Below are positions 12,568 to 23,084 of a stretch of 64,000 nt of DNA, in pieces. A program made the position numbers and the translations under genes. The DNA is from Brasenia schreberi (Eukaryota > Streptophyta > Magnoliopsida > Nymphaeales > Cabombaceae), in assembly GCA_036023115.1 (NCBI GenBank), contig JAYKKT010000037.1:5036501-5100500 (forward strand). The letters are read 5' to 3'. Under the pieces are notes generated by a model that worked only from the letters and a program-made list of their open reading frames with translations, had not been told where the DNA came from and searched no databases. Position 1 is the stretch's first letter, and each line of letters begins with the position of its first letter.

Positions 12568-12847
12568 CTCTCAGGAGGCACGCTGGATGTTGGGGAGATA
12601 AACCAGAGGGGGAGGAGTTAAATAAAGAGAAAGCAGAGGAAGAGTTTCCACTGTGATGTGGTGAAGACGGTGTCTGAAGAATAGAAGGTTTCTCGGAAAG
12701 GAAAGCCACTCTCAAGAGGCACGCTGGATGTTGGGGAGATAAACCAGAGAGGGAGGAGTTAAATAAAGAGAAAGCAGAGGAAGAGTCCCACTGTGATGCG
12801 GTGAAGACAGTGTTTGAAGAATAGAAGGTCTCTCGGAAAGGAAAGGC
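12568..12847. repeat. Tandem duplication (~140 bp x2) upstream of PLATZ
   Basis: Unit 1 (12568-12708) and unit 2 (12709-12847) share nearly every base, beginning CTCTCA(G/A)GAGGCACGCTGG and including GGGGAGATAAACCAGAG. They differ at a handful of positions and one short indel. The pair lies directly upstream of the PLATZ coding region, where the promoter or 5' leader is expected. Confidence 0.92.
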
Positions 12848-13016
12848 GGTAAGTTTTCAACTCAAAAGGAAACTGAAAAAGCGGAGGTAGAGCAAATGAT
12901 ATGCTGTTTTCGATTGAAAGCCAGATCCTCACATCCTATACCAAAATACATTTCATGCCTAAATGTAGGCATAAATGCAAGTAAATGCTTACTTATGTGC
13001 ATACAAAACACACAAC

Positions 13017-13118
<102 letters not shown>

Positions 13119-13159
13119 GAAAACCGAATTCTATCAACCTCTCCTATGCTCACTCATAT

Positions 13160-13300
13160 CCACTCATCACTTGATGGTATAAGTATAATTTAAAATTTTA
13201 AGGAGTTTTGAAAACATACGAAGAACAATATTATTACTCTCGTGCCCTTAATTACTATAATTCTTATGCTCTTGAAAAGTAATGATAGAATATATGTCCA
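13160..13300. mobile_element. TA-associated MITE-like element, copy A
   Basis: The sequence carries the family core TATAATTTAAAATTTTAAG, then TTTTGAAAA and an ATATTATTACTC block, bounded by CATCACTTGATGG and AAAAGTAATGATAG. Copies with the same layout recur across the window. This one lies just beyond the long TA run. Confidence 0.5.
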
Positions 13301-13393
13301 TAAGATTATATATTGTGTGTGTGAGTATTTGTTGATTTTGTGAGGTTTTAAATGTGTAAATTTCAAAGCTTATGAATTTATTATTATCTCAAT

Positions 13394-14263
13394 TAAGTGA
13401 AGCAAGGCAAGTTCTTATGAAATAAATAGCGTAATTTACATTCGGACGCTTAAAATACAAAAGAAAAAGAAGGCATATACCAAGTATGAACATATAGAAG
13501 ATGAGCATAAAATGCTCCTTAGATCCAATTGATACTTTCTTAATATAATTCGTGTATACAACCAGTAAGGCTCAGCCTAACGAGGAAGCTCGACTTTGGC
13601 TCATCTGACTCAGGTCTTCATTGTGCTCCACTCAGCTCAAATGAGAGAAAGAGCAAAAGGATAATGTTATTCTAAGTTAGTTCTAAATGACCTCTCAGTG
13701 ATCAAGGAGGTACGAGTGCAGAGACAACCTAGAAGCAGCCATCTTTGAAAGAGTGCATAATAGCAGTGATAGAGTGCTCTTCTTGCACCGAAGATGAATG
13801 GGACTAAGTGATCTACGGAAGCTGTGGGATGTAAAAACACATCGGCAGGAGAGTGAAGCACCCATATCAACAGGTGTGAACGAAGTGGAAGCAGCTTGAG
13901 TATCTCAAACATTGTTGAGAAATAAAAGCCCTCTTTCATATTAACCGATTCATTGAGGACCATGTATCAATTCTTTTCCCAATTCAAAGCCAGCACTTTT
14001 GCCTTTCAGTTCGGCAGACGAAGAGATGTCACCGGACTTGATCACCCCTTTGAAAATGGTAAAGTATGAATAAGTCCGGTACCTCTAAACCTTTATATAT
14101 ATATAGTGAATGGGATCCAATCTTTCACTAATAATGTTTGTTCAGCTATTACTTTTGGATGACATGAGTATAATAATAATATTCTTAACACTTTTTTTTT
14201 AATTTTTTTTTAAATTTTAAATTATACTGGTACTACCTAAAAGTAACAAGTAGACATGATATG

Positions 14264-14267
<4 letters not shown>
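13394..14267. repeat. Left arm of large inverted repeat
   Basis: The arm starts at TAAGTGAAGCAAGGCAAG and runs to the central TA tract. Its reverse complement is found at about 14322-15182. A 98-codon open frame on the - strand (13963-13667) is identical at protein level to one on the + strand of the other arm (14645-14941), so the middle of the arms is almost perfectly conserved. Arm-specific indels include an extra segment at about 13462-13490, a poly-T expansion near 14191-14212, and a much shorter TA tract at 14094-14105. Confidence 0.95.
14150..14245. mobile_element. TA-associated MITE-like element, copy B (left arm)
   Basis: The ends form an imperfect inverted repeat (ATTACTTTTGGATGACAT and ACTACCTAAAAGTAAC). 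Between them lie GAGTATAATAATAATATT and AAATTTTAAATTATACTGG, the same core as the other copies. The mirror copy sits in the right arm at about 14335-14430. Confidence 0.55.

Positions 14268-14321
<54 letters not shown>
14268..14321. repeat. Central TA tract (hairpin loop)
   Basis: A run of TA dinucleotides joins the two arms. The flanking sequences (GACATGATATG on the left, CATATCATGTC on the right) are exact reverse complements, so the unpaired loop would be only the self-complementary TA run. Confidence 0.95.
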
Positions 14322-14326
<5 letters not shown>

Positions 14327-14458
14327 CATGTCTACTTGTTACTTTTAGGTAGTACCAGTATAATTTAAAATTTAAAGTGTTAAGAATATTATTATTATAC
14401 TCATGTCATCCAAAAGTAATAGCTGAACAAACATTATTAGTGAAAGATTGGATCCCAT

Positions 14459-14517
<59 letters not shown>

Positions 14518-15182
14518 GTTTAGAGGTACCGGACTTATTCATACTTTACCATTTTCAAAGGGGTGATCAAGTCCGGTGACATCTCTTCGTCTGCCGAACT
14601 GAAAGGCAAAAGTGCTGGCTTTGAATTGGGAAAAGAATTGATACATGGTCCTCAATGAATCGGTTAATATGAAAGAGGGCTTTTATTTCTCAACAATGTT
14701 TGAGATACTCAAGCTGCTTCCACTTCGTTCACACCTGTTGATATGGGTGCTTCACTCTCCTGCCGATGTGTTTTTACATCCCACAGCTTCCGTAGATCAC
14801 TTAGTCCCATTCATCTTCGGTGCAAGAAGAGCACTCTATCACTGCTATTATGCACTCTTTCAAAGATGGCTGCTTCTAGGTTGTCTCTGCACTCGTACCT
14901 CCTTGATCACTGAGCGGTCATTTAGAACTAACTTAGAATAACATTATCCTTTTGCTCTTTCTCTCATTTGAGCTGAGTGGAGCACAATGAAGACCTGAGT
15001 CAGATGAGCCAAAGTCGAGCTTCCTCGTTAGGCTGAGCCTTACTGGTTGTATACAGAATTATATTAGTACAATTGGATAAGGAGCATTTTATGCTCATCT
15101 TCTATATGTTCATATATATATTTTAAGCGTCCGAATGTAAATTACGCTATTTATTTCATAAGAACTTGCCTTGCTTCACTTA
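14322..15182. repeat. Right arm of large inverted repeat
   Basis: This is the reverse complement of 13394-14267, ending CTTGCCTTGCTTCACTTA. It carries an expanded TA tract at 14463-14514 where the left arm has only a few TA units, and it lacks the left arm's poly-T expansion. No known protein domain was recognised in the shared 98-codon frame. Confidence 0.95.
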
Positions 15183-15204
15183 TATATATATGAGTGATTG
15201 GATC

Positions 15205-15287
15205 CAGCTAACAATTATTTCATCTTTTTTAAACCCTTAATTTTTTTGTAAATTATAGTCATACCATCAAAAACAATTAATCTGATT

Positions 15288-15371
<84 letters not shown>
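15205..15371. mobile_element. MITE-like copy L plus (TA)n tract
   Basis: The sequence GATTGGATCCAGCTAACAAT, then an AT-rich core with AAACCCTTAA and AAATTATAGTCATACCATC, fits the MITE-like family. It runs directly into an 80-base TA tract (15292-15371). Confidence 0.45.
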
Positions 15372-15372
<1 letters not shown>

Positions 15373-16402
15373 TTCATCATATGCTACATACTATTTGTTA
15401 AAAGTAAACCTAAATTTTCTGTGGGTTCAAAATCGAACTACTAGAACCATGATCATGAGCAGATGAGGAATTAATCTCATTATTGTTAATAATCAAATAA
15501 TTGAATATTTCAAATGAATACTGCAATTGGTCAGGTAAAACCAAATCCGTCAAAAAACGAGTACACTTATTTTTTAAGTGATTCATATCTTCAAGTGTAC
15601 CCATTCCACATTTCGTTAAAAAATAAACAACTCCAGCGAGTATCAAACAATACCACTTTAATAAATTCCATTCAATTACCCATCTCCAGATAAGTAGAAA
15701 CTTTGGAGACCCATTTAAATTAAAAAAGAAAAAGAAAATCAATAAATTCATTATTTTGAAAATAAATAGTATTAGAGTAAAAAAAAAATCAAAAATAACG
15801 GTTGACCGATTCAACTGCTCAGTCTAAAAGGCAGAATTTGGAAATACCCTGAAAGGGCGGTACCTCTTTCCGATGCGGGTGGTGTACCTTAACACGTCTC
15901 CCTTTTTTGTCGCGCAGCGCGTTGCTTCACTGACGTGGCAAGTCGTACACTACTAAAATATCCTTCTGATCTACGTGGATCCGTACGCTTTTTTCCATCG
16001 CCGAGATCGCGCCGTCCGCCTCGGAGATCATTGAACTACGGGATCGTTTTCCTTGCCTGTAGGTTAGTTGCTACCTTTTCGAGCTAATATTTGTTCAACG
16101 TCCTCATTCATGAATGAACTTGATTGCAATGTAATGTTAACTTTTTCTTTTTTACATGATTGCAATGTAATGTTAACTTCTTCTTTTTTATATACTTATA
16201 ATTCCTTTCTACATGATTGTTGTAGTAGACTCGACTAGTATTTGATTTTGTGAACGGGATGCGGAAGTTCTTCAAATGTCTTGTATTTTGTTTGTGGGTT
16301 TTTTTTCACAATTAGTAGGAAAATGAATTAACATAAATATTCTCTTTTTTGTGAAGATGATATCTCCATGAGAGTGCCCAAGCATCGTATCGAGTTTTCA
16401 CG
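15372..16402. other. Unassigned; possible promoter and leader at 15840-16080
   Basis: 15410-15814 holds an AT-rich open frame with no recognised domain. 15840-16080 is GC-richer than its surroundings. It has ACGTGG-type elements (TGACGTGGCAAG at about 15931) and an open stretch reading AEIAPSASEIIELRDRF before a possible donor TAG|GTTAGT at about 16062. It resembles the 5' part of a host gene but has no ATG and no recognised continuation. An LTR duplication begins at 16403. Confidence 0.25.
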
Positions 16403-18215
16403 TTATCATCGGGGTGATACAGATGCATGATATTATGAACCCATGAAACTCGATGGCGTGAACTCATGAGAATGATGTATAGGATCAACTTTGCGCCCCT
16501 TCGACAAGAACAACTTATCTCTGTCCCCCGCAACATTTCATGGATGATTTGATATATATGTGAATATGATATCTCGGGTCTACGCGATGTATGCACTCTC
16601 CGAAAGAATTGTTTGGTGTATATCTTCACAATTGTCTACTGATCTTCTCGGAAAAGAGAACAAAGTAATCTATTGTTGTATGTATTTCTAGGAGGGATGT
16701 AGCCTTCTATGGAATTCTTTTTCCTTGGGGAAGTTTCTTACCCCAGAATGCATTTTATGTAACATTGAATTATAATATTCTACCTCCATGTACCTTATTG
16801 GAAGATGCTTACTTTATCGTATTGTCAGACATGTCACACCCAAGTCTTTTTGAAAAATGAAATGTTATTTTCCCTCGGTTTTGAATTTTGAATATATGGT
16901 GCCCATGTTATATACTCTCTTGAGAGAAGCCTTCAGTTTGAGTATGTGTGTGTGCCATGATGCAGTTATAAACAATGATATATGTAGTAGTCAAAAATAC
17001 TCGTCTACACGAATTGTTCAATCCAATGTTATCGATGTTTACATGGTTTATTAGTATGTTAGAAAGTGTTACTAAGATTAATAAACAATTTTAAGCTAGA
17101 TATATGCCCACATATATGTGAAGGTAAGGTGGTCATTCTTAGCAAGCTCATCACAGAAATAATTGTACTGGCCATCCGGCCGCTATATATGGAAAAGTTG
17201 TGGGAATGGGCTCTAACGGCTATAACAAGCCGTAACATCCAGTCAGTTACAGATGAGCTTCGTAATCGACTGGATAAGGGCTTTAGAAGAGGAAAGCCCA
17301 GTAGAGAATCCGAGGGGTTCAGGAGCAGGCGTTGCTCTATAAATACAAAGCAACGTAGAGATCAACATATAGAAAATCGAAGGAGAAACCCTCTCAGACG
17401 AAAACCTACTACGAGGAAACCTTAAAACCACTCATACTTGTTTTTTGTTTCTTCTTCACAGACCGAGTTGCTACTGCGTACCTGACTGAAGGAGACCAGA
17501 AAACTGGCTCAGAAAGTTGCAAAGGATGTCGAGATAGCTCACTGGAGTTCAACATTAGTATCAAGACCTCGTTCATCCTACAAAATAGGTACACGATTAG
17601 TTGTTGTATAAAAGGAAGAAGAAAGAAAGAAAATAAATATACAAAAGGGAAAGAGAACACCCTTAGCTGGAATACTATCGACAACCACAGTTTATGGCCT
17701 AAGACAGTTAGAAAGGAAATTGGCCAAAATAGTCGAAAGGAAAAACCCAAGCAATTGGAAGGCTAGCCAGACAAACCCTAGCTGCCTGAGACCGGTCGAA
17801 AGAGAAAACCCAGAGACCCAGAATAACCAAACATACTCTGGCGGCTTGCCAAAAGTGAAAACTCTGGTAACCGATAGGCTAGCAAGAGACAAACACTAGC
17901 GGCCTGAGGCCAGGTGAAAGGGAGAGCCAAGCATCTGGAAAGCCAACTAATAGCAAAGACGCGGCTTAAGCTCAGATGAGAAAGAAAAACATAGGCGATC
18001 AGAGGCTAGCTGAAGGGAAATCTCACGCAGCCGCAAGTCAGCCAGACGAGAAGAGAAACTCATAGGCGATTGACGGCTAGCCAGAGGGAAACCCAAGCAA
18101 TCGCAAGCCAACCAGGAAGCAAAGGAGGAGAGGCGGACGACCACTCCTGCTCTTCTCTCTCTCTCTTCCTCTAAAAAATTCTCTCTCTCTCTCTCCTACC
18201 TTTTATATCATCTAT
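16403..18215 (+). mobile_element. Gypsy-like LTR region, copy 1
   Basis: This ~1.8 kb block is repeated directly at 21301-23075 with small differences. Inside it a likely LTR runs from 16832 (TGTCACACCC) to 17554 (TTCAACA). It has a TATA-type element CTCTATAAATACAAAG at about 17335 and is followed by a primer-binding-like TTAGTATCAAGACC. Downstream is a leader with a degenerate 50-60 bp tandem repeat. Sequence on both sides of the LTR is also shared with copy 2, so this is more than a solo LTR. No gag or pol open frame is visible. Confidence 0.65.
17740..18130 (+). repeat. Degenerate minisatellite in the LTR leader
   Basis: Units of about 50-60 bases share GGCTAGCCAGA and GAAACCC-type cores, for example near 17760, 18005 and 18080. 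The same array recurs in copy 2 at about 22640-23030. The unit boundaries are fuzzy. Confidence 0.55.
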
Positions 18216-19539
18216 ATAAAGACCATGAATGGATAGAAAGCAGGGTAAGCACGATGGTGAAGTAATGCCATGACTATGTACACCCTCTCATTACAAACTC
18301 TAATAGTTTATTAGACAACAATTACACATATAATACATCGAGTCATCCATCAATATCAATATAAGAATCGATATCACCATCAACTAAGTGTTCGATCACT
18401 ATCATTCAATTTGTACGAAGAGTGGTAATTATCAAGCAAATATGTAGCATTGAAGGTTGTCTAGCAACTCCCACTTTATCTCTATATGATGAGAGAAAGA
18501 GAGAAGCCTTATCCACAAACCGTGTGTCACATAATTACTATGGTGGACAACTTGATCCTCTCAGATGAATGGTTCAGTGTGGTTTGTATTGGTCCACACA
18601 CATATATATGCCTGTCATATTTTTCGTGTCTTTGAAAATTAAAATCTCCATAGTAAAATTCAAATGGAAAAGCAAAGTGTAAGATATACTTAATTTACGT
18701 ATAAGACTGGTGCGTAACATGAAAGCCAGTTTATATGACAGTAACAATACCCACTTCACAGTATAATTTCAAACTTGAGAAAACAACCCTCATTGGCCTT
18801 TATTACTTGTAGTGGAAATTGAAGCATATGTTAGTGCGTAAGAGTCAGGTTCTATTTGGAAAACGGCGTACAGATCGAGGCTCACGGCGGAGAAAGCGAG
18901 GGTTCTGAGGAAGGAGCTCCGGGAGACGGAGAGTTGGCACGATGCCATGTATCAATCGGCCATAGCGTCGAGATTGTCCTGCCCCGATCGTCCGTGAAGC
19001 CGGTCAACGTTGTTCCTTTATGCTTGGTTAGGATTTAACTTACAAATCAAACTTCCTGTTCGTCCTTTCTTTCTTCTGTTGTTGTAAATACCATTTAATC
19101 CATCGATGTGCGATTGATCTCTGGGTAAGCGAGAATATATTTGCTCTCCTTTTTCCCTCTTTACTGTACGAAGGATCCGATTTTTAATCATCGTTCTTGT
19201 TTGCTTGTTTTTCCCTTCTTTCACTATGAAGACTCGTATTAATGTGGCCGTCTTGTAATGGAAACTGTTTCTCCATTTTACACTGAAAGTTTGGACTACC
19301 CTTTATGCGATTTACTTTGACATTTGAATCTGGAAATTTGGGCTGCATGAATTCTTGAATTCTTAGTTGCCATTGCATCATCTTGGAATTTAGTTTTTCA
19401 CCTAATCCCATTTTTGTCGAATGAGAAATACAATTTAGAAGTATTAAAGAAGTTGGTGCTTCCTTTACCTGAAGTTTTCATTTGTGGAAAAATTGAAAGA
19501 AGAATGGACTTTAAGTGCAGGAACTTAATTCAATTACTT
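18216..19539. other. Between LTR copies; one candidate coding stretch
   Basis: Mostly AT-rich with no gene recognised. At about 18845-18985 (+) a GC-richer open stretch reads KTAYRSRLTAEKARVLRKEL, then RETESWHDAMYQSAIASRL, and stops with TGA. Its amphipathic, charged composition looks like a real exon, but it has no ATG and I do not recognise the family. Confidence 0.3.
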
Positions 19540-19665
19540 TTTCTTTTTTAGTTACAACGGGAGGCTGAAGCCAAGTATGCACCCTCTGGAATCAAACTCA
19601 CACCCTAAGTCTTGCAGAGTCGAGAGCCCTGTCACGTGAGTTAACACCGTGGGTGCATTTAATAC
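19540..19665 (-). mobile_element. tRNA-derived SINE, copy 2
   Basis: On the - strand there is an A-box-like GTTAACTCACGTGACAGG, a B-box-like GAGTTTGATTCC, the body GGTGCATACTTGGCTTCAGC, and an A-rich tail after TTGTAACTAAAAAAG. The body matches the copies at 10425-10560 and 42020-42140. Confidence 0.6.
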
Positions 19666-20774
19666 AATTAATTACCTTGGTGTATGATCTATGTAGAAGT
19701 TTTAAATACCATTTAATGAGCTTTCATGAGCCGAAACGAGCTGAAAACACCATGTTCATGTTCAGCTCGCGCAGTTCAAAACAGAACATTGATGAGCCAG
19801 GAACTAGCCAAAAGCAAGCTGAACTACGGGTGGCTCGGTTCGTTTACCAGCCCTACTTGCTGCACAACCCTCAATTCTTTCTGCGTTTGGAGAGGGCTAA
19901 TCGCCTTCCTCCCTCTTGAGGTCCGCTGGGGGCAAGAAACAGTCCATCGACAAACCCCAGATATTGAAGTCCAGCTCCTCAATGGACCATGTCTCCTCCA
20001 TCTTCGTCTTGTGGCCGGTCGACGACTCACCATACCGGAACAAAGAGACTGCTGTTTCACCACTATGTGCTATGTTGATCCCTCCGATAAATCTAGTCCT
20101 GTATTACCGACTCCATGCCCGTCTCCCAGAAGACGCTGTCGTCGCCTTTGCCTTTCATTCTCAGCAGATGGGAGTCTTCAAACTCGAGGAGAAGGCCCCA
20201 GATAGTGTGGTGGATGAGCTCAAAGTTGGAGCCGCTTCTTGCCTTGAGCGTCTGAGATCGTCTCTAACTTTAGTATGAAGCAGGCTTCGTTGTTCACCAC
20301 CTTCTCCCCTATGCACACCGCGTTGGGGAATAAGCTGGTTGTTGTTCTTGGGTCAAGACCCAATGAAGCAGCTTATTAATTAGATCAGCACTAGTGAGCA
20401 CACACGCGCACATACAAGCACGCATGCATAAAATGCAACTTTAGAGTTTTAAATATTATCCTGTATAAAAGAACTCATAATATAACAGTTAGCGAGTAAT
20501 TATTTACATCATTTTAAAGTCATATTATAATCTTAGTTTGAAACATATTTGGTGAGTATTCATTTAAATCAATCCATCCCAATATCTCGTGTCTTTAACG
20601 ATACCGAATTTCGGTAACTTTGTTCTTGGATCAGCATGCCCTACGATTGCACCGAGGCTCGATACTAAATATATACCTGTAATAATTGGTGAAGGGGTCT
20701 TGGGGATCCCCTTAAGGCATGAGATTGGCATTATTAGGTTTTTAAAAATTATGATAGACCTATCTGAAAACAAA
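19666..20774. other. Unassigned stretch with overlapping open frames
   Basis: 19720-20280 is moderately GC-rich and has overlapping open frames on both strands. None has a recognised domain or a clear splice structure. A further stretch at 20580-20780 (+) encodes IPNFGNFVLGSACPTIAP and continues open; I could not assign it. These may be remnants of a host gene or a retroelement. Confidence 0.25.
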
Positions 20775-20835
20775 GAATACATGTAGCCAACTCCATCTAG
20801 TATGGGAAAAGGCTTAATTGTTGTTTTGTAGTTGT
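20775..20835 (+). mobile_element. RTE LINE 3' tail fragment
   Basis: ATGTAGCCAACTCCATCTAG and TATGGGAAAAGGCTTA followed by a TTG-rich end is the 3' terminus seen in the full LINE at 46350-46405. Only about 60 bases are present. Confidence 0.75.
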
Positions 20836-21144
20836 TTTTAATTATATTTTTATATTCTTCACAAGTAATAAAGTGGTACTTTCCTTTGCTGGTTTCTTGA
20901 TGCTTTTCAGAGGTATGGCAACCAAACAACTTCTTTTCTCCACGATGAAATCAAAGTGCTCTTGGGATATTTCTTTCAATCAAGGTTGCTAACTTGTTCA
21001 TACATTTAACGCTGACCATTGCAGGCTGACCAGTTCAGCAAATGAGATTTTTGGCCACAGGATCTAGAATCTAGGGACAGAAAACGCTGTAGTTGATCTT
21101 TATGAGAGTGCCTCAATTGGTGCCTTGCCGGGGTCACACTGTGG

Positions 21145-21300
21145 CACATACCCTGGCTGTCGCGGGTTTACGCACACTAGATCTCCCATGTGAGGTGCTA
21201 CCATCATGTGTGCGGTGCGAAAGAAATCACAACCCAACACCACCTCGAAGTCATCGATGGTGCTCACAATAAATGTCAAGGTTCCGGACCAAGACCAACT
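21145..21300 (-). pseudogene. Ty3/gypsy aspartic protease fragment
   Basis: On the - strand the frame reads SGTLTFIVSTIDDFEVVLGC, then DFFRTAHMMVAPHM. The pattern (F-x-V-x-x-[LI]-DDFEVVLG-x-DFF) is that of the C-terminal half of the gypsy retropepsin. The catalytic DTGA half is absent. The fragment abuts the second LTR-region copy exactly at its start. Confidence 0.6.
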
Positions 21301-23075
21301 TCGTTATCATCGGGGTGATACAGATGCATGATATTATGAACCCATGAAACTCGATGGTGTGAACTCGTCAGAATGATGTATAGGATCAACTTTGCTCCCC
21401 TTCGACGAGAAAAACTTATCTCTGTCCCCCGCAACATTTCATGGACGATTTGATATATATGTGAATATTCTCGGGTCTACGCGATGTATGCACTCACCGA
21501 AAGAATTGTTTGGTGTATATCTTCACAATTGCCTACTGATCTTCTCGGAAAAGAGAACAAAGTAATCTATTGTTGTATGTATTTCTAGGAGGGATATAGC
21601 CTTCTATGGAATTCTTTTTCCTTGGGGAAGTTTCTTACCCCATAATGCATTTTATGTAACATTGAATTATAATATTCTACCTCCATGTACCTTATCGGAA
21701 GATTTACTTTATCGTATTGTCAGACATGTCACACCCAAGTCTTTTTGAAAAATGAAATGTTATTTTCGCTCGGTTTTGAATTTTGAATATATGGTGCCCA
21801 TGTTATATACTCTCTTGAGAGAAACCTTCAGTTTGAGTATGTGTGTGTGCCATGATGCAGTTATAAACAATGATATATGCAGTAGTCGTAAATACTCGTC
21901 TACACGAATTGTTCAATCCAATGTTATCGATGTTTACATGGTTTATTAGTATGTTAGAAAGCGTTACTAAGATTAATAAACAACTTTAAGCTAGATATAT
22001 GCCCACATATATGTGAAGATAATAAGGTGGTCATTCTCAACAAGCTCATCACAGAAATAGTTGGACTGGTCATCCAATCCCTATCTGTGGAAAGGTTGCG
22101 GGAATGGGCCGTAACGACTAAAACAAGCCGTAACATCCGGTCAGTTACGGATGAGCTCCATAACCGATCGGATAAGGGCTTTAGAAGAGGAAAACCTAGT
22201 AGAAAATCTGAGGGGTTTATGAGCAGGCGTTGCTCTATAAATACAGAGCAGCGTAGAGATCAATATATAGAAAATCAAAAGAGAAACCCTCTCAAACTAA
22301 AACCTACTACGACGAAACCTTAAAACCATTCATACATGTTTTTTTGTTTCTTCTTCACAGACCGAGTTGCTACTGCATACGTGACTGAGGAGACCAGAAA
22401 ACTGCATTGGAAAGTTGCAAAGGACGTTGAGATAGCTCATCGAAGTTCAACATTGGTATCACGGCCTCATTCATCCTACAAAACAGGTACACAATTAGTT
22501 GTTGTATAAAAGGGAGAAGAAAGAAAAAAAATAATATACAAAAGGGAAAGAGAACACTCTTGGCCGGAATATTGTCGGAAACCACAGTTTGTGGCCTGAG
22601 ATAGAAAAAAAATTGAACAAAATAGTCGAAAGGAAAAACCCAGGCAATCGGAAGGCTAGCCAGATAAACCCTAGCTGCTTGAGACCAGCCGAAAGAGAAA
22701 ACCCAAACACCCGAAACAGTCAGACATACTTTGAAGGCCTACCGAAAGTGAAAACTCGGGTAACCGATAGGCTAGCAAGAGTCAAACCCTAGAGGCCTAA
22801 GGCCAGGCGAAAGGGAGAGCCAATCATCTAGAAAGCCAACCAATAGCAAAGACCCTGGCGGCCTAAGGTTAGACGAGAAAGAAAAACATAGGCAGTCGGA
22901 GGCTAGCCAAAGGAAAATCTTAGGCAACCACAAGTCAACCAAACAAGAAGAGAAACTCATGGGCGATCGACAGCTAGCAGGAGGGAAACCCAAGCAGCTG
23001 CGGGCCAACCAGGAAGCAAAGGAGGAGAGGCGGACGACCACTCCCGCTCTTCTCTCTCTCCTACCTTTTATATCA
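21301..23075 (+). mobile_element. Gypsy-like LTR region, copy 2
   Basis: This is the direct duplicate of 16403-18215. The putative LTR is 21727-22452 (TGTCACACCC to TTCAACA) and carries CTCTATAAATACAGAG. It is followed by TTGGTATCACGGCC, closer to a canonical primer-binding site than in copy 1, and by the same degenerate minisatellite leader. It ends where the - strand copia fragment begins. Confidence 0.65.
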
Positions 23076-23084
23076 ACTAGAAAA

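Noticed and set aside
13667..14941. Two identical 98-residue frames as a duplicated gene
   Set aside because: They are the two arms of the inverted repeat. The frame has no recognised domain, and identity follows from the DNA symmetry, so I treat it as repeat structure.
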